38,899 nucleotides of DNA from UMGS1370 sp963557065 (GTDB taxonomy: Bacteria > Bacillota > Clostridia > Lachnospirales > Lachnospiraceae): assembly GCA_963557065.1 (NCBI GenBank), contig CAUWCT010000052.1, positions 1 through 38,899 on the forward strand, in the 5' to 3' direction. The notes under the pieces were generated by a model. The model was not told the DNA's origin and searched no databases. It saw nothing but the letters and a program-made list of their open reading frames with translations. Positions within the stretch are counted from its first letter, which is position 1. Every line of letters starts with the position of its first letter. A program made the translations under genes and the position numbers. Below are positions 32,573-38,899 of this stretch, piece after piece.

Positions 32573-33105
32573 TCCATGTTTTCTTTCTTCAATTCCCTTC
32601 TGAGAAATTTTCTGGCTCTTGAAATTCTGGCCCGGCAGGCATCGCTGCTGATTCCCAGAATTTCGCAGACTTCTTTTTGCGGCCGTCCTTCTATCAAATG
32701 CAGAATGGCCGCCTCTTGCAAGTCTTTGCTCATTTTGGCGATGACCTTGTATACCTCTTTTAAAGTTTCATTTTCAAAAATTTTATTAAAAGAAGATTCC
32801 GTATAATACTTTTCCGATATTCTGCAGTCTTCCACAAATTCCTCAGAATTAATGCTGATAGTATCCACTTTCCTCTGCTTTCTGTGATAATCTACACAGC
32901 GATTTTTCAAAATCCTTACCAGCATGGCTTTCTTGCGTTCTGACGTCCATTCCAAAGAATAATGTCCAAAATAGGATATAAATGTTTCCTGAACAATATC
33001 GTCAATATCTTTATCCGGAATTCCATAGGATTTTGCCAGCACCCGAAGAGATGCCTGATATTCCTCGTACATAGACAGCAGCAGTTCATTTATCTTTTGC
33101 TGCAT
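32566..33105 (-). CDS. ECF-type RNA polymerase sigma factor
   Basis: A 179-residue sigma-70 family protein. Region 2 (about 10-75) includes DIDDIVQETFISYFGHY and KAMLVRILKNRCVDYHRKQ; region 4 (about 118-170) includes QEAAILHLIEGRPQKEVCEILGISSDACRARISRARKFLR. AGGAGAG precedes the ATG. It starts 30 nt after the HIT gene and seems to be the third gene of a rhomboid-HIT-sigma unit. Its likely membrane partner is the DUF4367 protein on the far side of murG. Confidence 0.9.
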   Translation of the reverse strand: MQQKINELLLSMYEEYQASLRVLAKSYGIPDKDIDDIVQETFISYFGHYSLEWTSERKKAMLVRILKNRCVDYHRKQRKVDTISINSEEFVEDCRISEKYYTESSFNKIFENETLKEVYKVIAKMSKDLQEAAILHLIEGRPQKEVCEILGISSDACRARISRARKFLRRELKKENMDY

Positions 33106-33135
33106 GTTATTCTCTCCTGAACTGTTGCCCCTAAA

Positions 33136-33555
33136 CTATGAAAGGGCGCTTTTTATTTTCTCTGAAATTTGGGCTAATTTCTCACTGTCCGCTGTGTGAG
33201 GTTCCCAAGTCACCATAGATGGACCGCCCTCATATCTTGGAATAATATGCATATGAAAATGGTGTACTGTCTGTCCTGCCGCAGCGCCGTTGTTCTGTAC
33301 CAGATTAAAGCCTGCGCACCCTAAAGACTCCTTCATTGCGGCCCCTATCTTTGCAGCCAGAGGCAGTACCTTTGCAGCAACTTCTGCATCTAATTCACAA
33401 ACATCTTTAAAATGATTTTTGGGAAGAATCAACGCATGGCCTTCTGAAGCCGGCCCTAAGTCTAAAATTACCCGAAAATCCTCATCCTCGTAAATAGCAG
33501 CTGATGGAATCTCCCCGCTTGCTATTTTGCAAAAAATGCATGTCTCATCCTTCAT
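33136..33555 (-). CDS. HIT family hydrolase
   Basis: A 139-residue histidine-triad protein of the Hint type, which hydrolyses nucleoside phosphoramidates and adenylates. The triad HFHMHII has His99, His101 and His103, and an N-terminal CIFCKIASGEIPS carries two cysteines. Length is typical. Its ATG overlaps the stop of the rhomboid gene by 4 nt (ATGA), showing translational coupling. Confidence 0.94.
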   Translation of the reverse strand: MKDETCIFCKIASGEIPSAAIYEDEDFRVILDLGPASEGHALILPKNHFKDVCELDAEVAAKVLPLAAKIGAAMKESLGCAGFNLVQNNGAAAGQTVHHFHMHIIPRYEGGPSMVTWEPHTADSEKLAQISEKIKSALS

Positions 33556-34190
33556 AATAGTCTCCTCCTGCTTTCCTTTCCCTTTTTCATCCTTATCTTA
33601 GGCTTTCTGTACAGGACTGCTCCCATCAACAGACCTATTAAAACGCCAGATATATGGGCTGTATTGTTGGTTCCCGTACTTGTAAATCCCAGATACAGTG
33701 AAAAAATCGCCATTAAAATCAATTGCCTGCTGCTTAAATCCTCAAGTCTTCCCCTGTTTCTGAGAACTGCATAAATCAATCCTCCAACCACTCCAAATAC
33801 CGCTCCGGATGCTCCTGCTGATACTACATTGGGTTTTGCTGTCCAATAAAAATACACAGAAACCAGATTGGCTCCTATGCCGCATAGTAAGTAAAATATA
33901 AGGTACTTTACCTTTCCCAGTGCCCGCTCCAGATTGTCGCCTAAAACGAATAAAACTAACATGTTATTGACTAAATGTTCAATCCCAAAATGTATAAACA
34001 TTGCGGTTACAAGTCTGTAATATTCCTTTTGCAAAACAACCAGAGGTGCGTACAATGCCCCATATTCTACCAGTATTCCTATGTCTTCTCTGGCTCCTTT
34101 TAACTCCAAAAACAGAAAATACAGTACATTTGCCGCAATCAGGCAGCCGTTCACCCAGGCTATCTGGTTCTTGGAATGTGATAAATTCAT
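33552..34190 (-). CDS. Rhomboid family intramembrane serine protease
   Basis: About 212 residues with six hydrophobic segments. The catalytic serine is in SAGASGAVFGVVGG and the catalytic histidine in NTAHISGVLIG; HFGIEHLVNNMLVLFVLGD is the conserved second-helix region. Basic residues form the C-terminal tail (RKPKIRMKKGKESRRR). The ATG at 34199 is adjacent to AAGGAG with no spacing, so the ATG at 34190 (9 nt) is preferred. It is coupled to the HIT gene and co-oriented with the sigma factor. Substrates are unknown; single-pass membrane proteins such as the DUF4367 protein are possible (inference). Confidence 0.9.
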   Translation of the reverse strand: MNLSHSKNQIAWVNGCLIAANVLYFLFLELKGAREDIGILVEYGALYAPLVVLQKEYYRLVTAMFIHFGIEHLVNNMLVLFVLGDNLERALGKVKYLIFYLLCGIGANLVSVYFYWTAKPNVVSAGASGAVFGVVGGLIYAVLRNRGRLEDLSSRQLILMAIFSLYLGFTSTGTNNTAHISGVLIGLLMGAVLYRKPKIRMKKGKESRRRLL

Positions 34191-34298
34191 GGCAGGCATC
34201 TCCTTTGTATTAAGTATATTTTACCATAAATTATGCATAATTTAAAGACTATAATTTTATTCTTTTATTTTTGTAAGAATCCTTCAGATATTCGTAAT

Positions 34299-34327
34299 TT
34301 GCCTTTTCTGCCCTTTTCCCTTATAAT
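34299..34327 (+). promoter_or_regulatory. Promoter of the DUF4358-AlgI-DHHW operon
   Basis: TTGCCT (34299-34304), 17 bp, consensus TATAAT (34322-34327). Confidence 0.65.
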
Positions 34328-34368
34328 GAATTATGCAAAAGCCATATGGCGCTTAAAGGAGGATTTTA

Positions 34369-34938
34369 TTGACTATGATGAAAAAACAAGTAATTGCATT
34401 TTTTATGGCAGTTTCTTTATCTGCCGCTGTTGTAACTGGATGTTCCGGCAGTTCGCCTGCAAATGATACTACTGCTCAGGAGACAGTTGTAAATGTATCT
34501 TTAGAGGATGTTCTAAGTGATATAAAAGAAGCTTATGGTGAAAATTATATTCCCAACTCTGCAGTTGATGATCAGATGCTGTCAGACGTAATCGGCCTTT
34601 CTCCGGATCTGTGTGAAAGCTATGTGGCAGAGATGCCTATGATCAGTACATTTGTAGAGACCTTTATCGGCGTAAAAGCAAAAGAGGGAAAAGGCGATGA
34701 TGTGGAAACTGCTTTAAACGCATATAGAGACCGTCTTGTAAATGACACCATGCAGTATCCTATGAATATTGCAAAAATTCAGGCATCCCAGGTAATCCGA
34801 CATGGAGATTACGTATTCTTTGTTATGTTAGGCGCTCCTACCGACGCTGCTATGGAAGAAGGCGATGAAGCTGCTTTAAAGTCTGCTTCTGAAAACAACC
34901 AAATTGCCATTGACATTATTGATGGCTACTTTAAATAA
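34369..34938 (+). CDS. DUF4358-like lipoprotein
   Basis: A 189-residue lipoprotein. The signal ends in VVTGCSGSS, with the lipidated Cys about residue 25. The rest is one acidic globular domain (SDVIGLSPDLCESYVAEMPMIST and VKAKEGKGDDVETALNAYRDRL), which I recognise as DUF4358. A TTG at 34369 lies 6 nt after AAGGAGG, better spaced than the ATG at 34375; the product differs by two residues. First gene of the acylation cassette, 3 nt before the AlgI-like gene. Confidence 0.82.
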   Translation: MTMMKKQVIAFFMAVSLSAAVVTGCSGSSPANDTTAQETVVNVSLEDVLSDIKEAYGENYIPNSAVDDQMLSDVIGLSPDLCESYVAEMPMISTFVETFIGVKAKEGKGDDVETALNAYRDRLVNDTMQYPMNIAKIQASQVIRHGDYVFFVMLGAPTDAAMEEGDEAALKSASENNQIAIDIIDGYFK

Positions 34939-34941
34939 GCC

Positions 34942-36366
34942 ATGGTATTCAGCAGTCTTTTATTCTTGTTCCGATTTCTGCCGCTGTTTCTGGTGCTGTA
35001 TTTTGCAGCGCCAAAACGGCTACGTAACAGTATTTTATTTATTGGGAGCCTTATCTTTTATGGTTGGGGGGAGCCGGTCTACATCTCCCTCCTTCTATTT
35101 TCTACATTAGTTGATTTCATTCATGGAAAACTGGTTGGATCTTTTAAAGAAAAAGGAAATCTGACGGCGGCAAAGTGGGTGGTTGCTTCTTCTGCCGTCA
35201 TCAATTTAGCTCTGCTCATTGTTTTTAAATATACGGATTTCTTTATCCGCACCTTTAATGAACTGACCTGCAGCAGCATTCCCCTTTTAGGGCTTGCCCT
35301 TCCCATTGGAATTTCTTTTTACACATTTCAGACTATGTCCTATACCATCGATGTATACCGCGGCGAGGCGCCTGTGCAAAATAATCTAATCTCTTTTGGC
35401 GCCTATGTTTCCATGTTTCCGCAGTTAATTGCCGGCCCGATTGTACGTTATCAGGACATTGCTCTGGAACTAAACTGCCGGCAGGAAAACCTGGCGCAGT
35501 TTGCTCTGGGAATCCGCCTCTTTATCATTGGATTAGGGAAAAAAGTATTGTTGGCCAATCAGACTGGCGCTTTATGGACAGAAGTCAGCTCCATTCTTCC
35601 AGAAGAGCGAAGCATTCTGATGGTATGGCTGGGAATATTAGCCTTTTCTTTCCAGATTTATTTTGATTTTTCCGGCTACTCGGATATGGCAGTCGGCATG
35701 GGACATATGTTGGGATTTCGCTTTCCGGATAACTTTTGCTATCCCTATATTTCTAAGAGTATTACAGAATTTTGGAGACGCTGGCACATTTCTCTGGGGA
35801 CCTGGTTTAAAGAATATGTCTACATTCCTCTGGGCGGAAACCGTAAGGGGAAGCTTTTTCAAATACGCAATATTTTAATTGTATGGCTCCTTACCGGAAT
35901 CTGGCATGGCGCGAATCTGAACTTTTTGTTATGGGGACTTTATTTTGGAATCCTGCTCTTATTAGAAAAATTTATCTTTAAAAACTATCTGGAACGCCTG
36001 CCTTCCTGGATACAGCACGTATACGCCTGTCTTCTGGTTCTGTTTGGCTGGGTACTATTTGCCTTTGAAGATATGAACGCCGGATTTGCATACCTGCTTC
36101 AGATGCTTGGAGGTGCAGGACTGCCTCTCTGCAATGAACGAACACTGTTCCTTTTATGGGGCAATCTGGTTTTACTTCTGCTTTCTGCCGTCGGCTCCAC
36201 CCCTTTGCCGGCAAAGTTTGCAAACCATCTGTCTCCTGACAATCCCACCAGATTTCAAACCGCAGGCAAAATCCTGGAACCTTTGTTTTTAGGTATGATC
36301 CTGTTTTTATCCGTCGCCTATCTGGTAGATGCCACTTACAATCCATTTTTATATTTCCGCTTTTAA
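34942..36366 (+). CDS. MBOAT family membrane O-acyltransferase (AlgI/DltB-like)
   Basis: A 474-residue polytopic membrane enzyme with about eleven hydrophobic segments. The family motifs are YYDFSGYSDMA-type YFDFSGYSDMAVGMG, ITEFWRRWHISLGTWFKEYVYIPLGGNRKG, and catalytic-histidine GIWHGANLNFLLWG. These enzymes move an acyl group across the membrane to an extracellular polysaccharide or teichoic acid. Weak initiation site; the start is 3 nt after the DUF4358 stop, so it is probably translated by coupling. The DHHW protein encoded 22 nt downstream is its usual extracellular partner. Confidence 0.93.
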   Translation: MVFSSLLFLFRFLPLFLVLYFAAPKRLRNSILFIGSLIFYGWGEPVYISLLLFSTLVDFIHGKLVGSFKEKGNLTAAKWVVASSAVINLALLIVFKYTDFFIRTFNELTCSSIPLLGLALPIGISFYTFQTMSYTIDVYRGEAPVQNNLISFGAYVSMFPQLIAGPIVRYQDIALELNCRQENLAQFALGIRLFIIGLGKKVLLANQTGALWTEVSSILPEERSILMVWLGILAFSFQIYFDFSGYSDMAVGMGHMLGFRFPDNFCYPYISKSITEFWRRWHISLGTWFKEYVYIPLGGNRKGKLFQIRNILIVWLLTGIWHGANLNFLLWGLYFGILLLLEKFIFKNYLERLPSWIQHVYACLLVLFGWVLFAFEDMNAGFAYLLQMLGGAGLPLCNERTLFLLWGNLVLLLLSAVGSTPLPAKFANHLSPDNPTRFQTAGKILEPLFLGMILFLSVAYLVDATYNPFLYFRF

Positions 36367-36388
36367 TGCGGCCAAAAAGGATATTTTT

Positions 36389-37558
36389 ATGAAAAAACAA
36401 TCTCTTTATCCAGCTGTCATCACTGGTCTTTTCTGCGCTTTTCTGGGCTGTGGTACTCTTTTATCGGTCTTTCTTCCCAAACAGGGATTTTCAGAGACAG
36501 AAAACCGGTATCTGGCCCAGCTTCCCAAATTTTCCTGGGACAGCTTAAAAAGCGGAAAATTCGGCAAAGATTATGAAAAATACTTAAGCGACCAGTTCCC
36601 ATTTCGCGACAACTGGATCAGTGTGAAAACAGCTGTTGAACAGCTTCAGCAAAAAAAAGAAATTAACGGAGTTTGGCTTGGAAAGGAACAATATCTCATC
36701 GAAGCCCTTTATGATGAAGATATTGACACAGAACTTTACGAAAAAAACCTGGATAAATTATCCGAGTTTGCAAAAAAGCAGGAAAAACTTCTGGGCACAC
36801 AGCATGTTCGCATTATGCTGGTTCCTTCTTCTTCTGAAATATTAACAGATAAGCTCCCCCTTTTTGCTCACCCATTTGACCAGACAACTGTCACAAATGC
36901 GCTGGCGCAAAACGGCATTGGCCCTCTGTTAGTTCCTGTCCGCGAGGCGCTGGCGGCCACCTATTCCAGTTCTAACGCACTGCCAAATGGCCTTTATTAC
37001 CGTACCGATCACCACTGGACCTCTGCGGGAGCATATGTTGGATATACTGCCTGGGCTTCTTCTATGGGATTTGTTCCCCTCGATCTATCTGACTTTACCA
37101 TAGAAACTGTGGCAGATGACTTTCTTGGGACAATTCACTCAAAGTTAAATCTTCCCATTACCCCTGACTCTATTGAACTTTACCGTCCCTTAAAAGAGCC
37201 TGACTGGAATGTCTACTATGACAACGCTTCACAGCCCTTCCACAGCCTTTATTCTATGGATGCTTTAAACACCCGCGATAAATACCGCGTATTTCTGGAC
37301 GGCAATCATGGATGGACCAAAATTGAAAATCCATCCAATACCTCTAATCGAAACCTTTTAATCATAAAAGATTCCTATGCCCATAGCTTCGCCCCCTTTG
37401 CAGCTCTCCATTTTGATGAAACCCATATGATTGATCTCCGGTACTTTAACGGAAAAATCAACAATTTTATGGAAGAACAGGAAATTACAGATATACTGGT
37501 CCTGTACCAGATCCCTGGTTTTATAAAAGACGTAAATATCAGCAAGCTGGCATGGTAA
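36389..37558 (+). CDS. DHHW-motif (AlgJ/AlgX-like) extracellular acyl-transfer partner
   Basis: A 389-residue protein with one N-terminal membrane anchor (about 8-29). It contains the family-defining YRTDHHWTSAGAYVGY (Asp207-His208-His209-Trp210), the SGNH-like catalytic signature of AlgJ/AlgX-type O-acetyltransferases, and a late IIKDSYAHSFAPF segment carrying the nucleophile serine. An upstream in-frame start at 36329 overlaps the AlgI-like gene and has no ribosome binding site; the ATG at 36389 follows AAAAAGG. With AlgI-like and DUF4358 genes it forms a surface-polymer O-acetylation cassette. The polymer is unknown. Confidence 0.9.
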   Translation: MKKQSLYPAVITGLFCAFLGCGTLLSVFLPKQGFSETENRYLAQLPKFSWDSLKSGKFGKDYEKYLSDQFPFRDNWISVKTAVEQLQQKKEINGVWLGKEQYLIEALYDEDIDTELYEKNLDKLSEFAKKQEKLLGTQHVRIMLVPSSSEILTDKLPLFAHPFDQTTVTNALAQNGIGPLLVPVREALAATYSSSNALPNGLYYRTDHHWTSAGAYVGYTAWASSMGFVPLDLSDFTIETVADDFLGTIHSKLNLPITPDSIELYRPLKEPDWNVYYDNASQPFHSLYSMDALNTRDKYRVFLDGNHGWTKIENPSNTSNRNLLIIKDSYAHSFAPFAALHFDETHMIDLRYFNGKINNFMEEQEITDILVLYQIPGFIKDVNISKLAW

Positions 37559-38198
37559 AATAAATGAAAAATCCACCACGAAAAAGAGTGTCCCAAAATC
37601 ATAAACTGCGCTCTCCCAGGTAAATAAATTTTTGCTATTTTGCTTGTCTGCCTGGAAGGGCATATTCCCTCATAATATCCCTCATAATAGGTGCACTTCT
37701 TTCCCTAGATGGCTTTACTCTTTTCCAATCTCAATGGGTGTTTACGCCAATCAACTGTTATACCTTTGTCTGGTGTGGAAGCTTAAATTACCATCTGCAG
37801 GCCTTCTGGATACCATTGATGCCCTTTATGCGGCCTATAATGCGCTTCTGCACGAAAACAGATATGGACCGAAATACGATCTTGGCATACCAGGATGTTT
37901 GTGGTGGAAGGAATGGACAAAGTCTGGCGTGTGATCGAGGAAAACCGAAAGCGGAAGCTGACAAAGCATAAAAAGATCTCCAATAATACCTTGATCGAAA
38001 TTGATGGCTGTTCCCCGCTTGAGGTCCTGAAGCTGCAGAAAAACCTGAAAAAGAGCGCTGAGGGAGAAGGGATCGGTCTTCTGGTGTTGGGTTATTCGAT
38101 GTCGGAAAATCCAACGCAATTAAATAAAGATATATAAAGTAAAGGTGAATCAATTACAGATTTAATCAATTATCTATTCCATTCCTTTCCGTCAATTC
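37559..38198. other. Eroded region with unrecognised open frames
   Basis: About 640 bp without a gene I can support. Short plus-strand open frames at 37632-37934, 37738-37971 and 37895-38137 overlap one another in three frames, as in decayed DNA. The best-looking piece, 37895-38137, encodes KVWRVIEENRKRKLTKHKK and EVLKLQKNLKKSAEGEG and then ends abruptly. None matches a family I know. A short tandem repeat, CCCTCATAATA twice at a 12-bp period, lies at 37667-37689. I found no inverted repeats typical of an intact insertion sequence. Confidence 0.4.
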
Positions 38199-38778
38199 TT
38201 CTTAAACGAACTTGAAATGTCTGGATTTCCGTTCACTAAAAACAGGAAAATTCAGTTACAATCTATTCTTAACCAATATGGAGTTCAATTAGAAGGGAAG
38301 GAGTTAATTTCCAAATTCCTGCAGATGAATTTCCTCAAAGAAAGCATGCTTTTACACAGTGTTTGATTCATGTAAGTGATTTATATATGACTTCTCGTAC
38401 AAAACAGGAGCATATTTTCTGGATGATATACAAAGCTTTTTTGCACAGAACGAAATATACTGTATGAAAAATGTGCAATTTTCTGGAAAATCTGGTTTCC
38501 CACATAATTACGATTTTGCAATACAACGTTCTAAGTATAAACCTGAAAGATTGTGTTTAGCAATAAATAATCCTAATAGAAACGCTATGAATAACGCTCT
38601 TTTTGCTTGGAGTGATACAAAGCCTTCTCGAAAACCCGATAGTAAGCTGATTGTCTTACTTAATTACTCTAATTCTATTGGAAAAGGTGTCGAAACTGGT
38701 TTTTCTAATTATGGAGTGGATACAATTCGCTGGAGTCAGCGCTCAGAAAACGAAAATATGCACTTACTAACGGCATAA
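38199..38778 (+). pseudogene. DUF1828/DUF1829 protein remnant with two frameshifts
   Basis: Three successive frames give one continuous DUF1828-DUF1829 protein. Frame one (from 38199) reads FLNELEMSGFPFTKNRKIQL and LNQYGVQLEGKELIS. After a shift near 38313 the next frame reads IPADEFPQRKHAFTQCLIHV. A second shift near 38415 leads to LDDIQSFFAQNEIYCMKNVQ and FPHNYDFAIQRSKYKPERLC, continuing to the stop at 38778. The N-terminal part of DUF1828 (before the ELEMSGF motif) is missing. This is a decayed gene of a family often carried by mobile or defence-associated DNA. The AT-rich composition differs from the rest of the window. Confidence 0.75.
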
Positions 38779-38800
38779 CCTTTTTGATAATATTGTCCTG

Positions 38801-38899
38801 CTCTGTAGAGGCCTACCTTGACAATATAATATACTTACCAGGGAGCCGGTAGGGCGTCCATACCATCTGTTTCCATCCTTGTTGGAAGGAGGTGGTTTT
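38801..38899 (+). promoter_or_regulatory. Leader with strong ribosome binding site for a gene beyond the window
   Basis: GATAATATTGTC and a nearly matching GACAATATAATA form an imperfect inverted repeat near 38807-38840. At the end, GGAAGGAGGTGG is a near-perfect ribosome binding site, and the preceding TTCCATCC can pair with it. A start codon would lie just outside. The leader resembles, from memory, those before small holin-like toxin genes; this is weak. Confidence 0.3.

Noticed and set aside
36329..36388. N-terminal extension of the DHHW protein
   Set aside because: It overlaps the end of the AlgI-like gene and places a non-hydrophobic leader before the membrane anchor.
37667..37689. Tandem CCCTCATAATA repeat as a possible CRISPR or iteron array
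   Set aside because: Only two short copies with no spacers; chance or slippage is enough.
38801..38899. A tRNA or intact insertion-sequence end at the window edge
   Set aside because: No cloverleaf or CCA end can be drawn, and no transposase frame or matching terminal repeat is seen; only a leader-like ribosome binding site is supported.

Overview
The window reads as a chromosomal segment of a low-to-mid GC, strictly anaerobic Firmicute, most likely a gut Lachnospiraceae (inference). The reasons are strong AGGAGG ribosome binding sites, a MecA adaptor, DUF6147, DUF4367 and DUF4358 proteins, an AlgI/DHHW acylation cassette, pyruvate formate-lyase fermentation and a sulfated-glycan ABC regulon. 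I saw no rRNA, tRNA or CRISPR array.

Region by region. 75-2152 (minus): a Sir2 deacylase and a CofE-like F420:glutamate ligase homologue. 2322-6390 (minus): an operon of a NahK-type N-acetylhexosamine kinase, a sugar-1-phosphate nucleotidyltransferase, a DUF2156 protein and an Eis-like acetyltransferase, divergent from an AraC regulator (6619-7587). 7600-11945 (minus): an envelope set with a zinc-ribbon membrane protein, a zinc amidase, a lipoprotein-like metallophosphoesterase and a GH18 protein. 12118-14446 (minus): a protein kinase followed by a ParA-like protein whose true N-terminus has no ATG/GTG/TTG start. The two reading frames are linked in the -1 register at a U UUA AAA heptamer, which suggests programmed frameshifting, an AUU start or an indel. 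14642-15367 (plus): mecA. 15477-24389: a sulfated-glycan locus with two FGly sulfatases, an LplABC-type importer without an ATPase and a membrane-bound AraC sensor. A divergent promoter region carries two near-identical 19-bp direct repeats 41 bp apart.

24444-28658 is the most unusual part. It encodes a pyruvate formate-lyase whose 684-residue catalytic chain ends before the glycyl-radical domain. That domain is a separate 81-residue gene. Between them lies a 74-residue paralogue that keeps the domain's N-terminal half but lacks the RVSGY radical loop. An activating enzyme and a 2[4Fe-4S] ferredoxin follow, and a DUF1858 gene is divergent. The chain and the radical subunit together add up to one ordinary PFL, so the split looks obligate, unlike GrcA/YfiD, which is a spare part for an intact enzyme.

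28750-37558: a MerR regulator, DUF6147 and DUF4367 proteins, an orphan murG, an ECF sigma factor with HIT and rhomboid genes, and a DUF4358-AlgI-DHHW cassette for surface polymer O-acylation. 37559-38899: AT-rich, eroded DNA with a frameshifted DUF1828/DUF1829 pseudogene and, at the edge, a strong ribosome binding site for a gene beginning outside the window.
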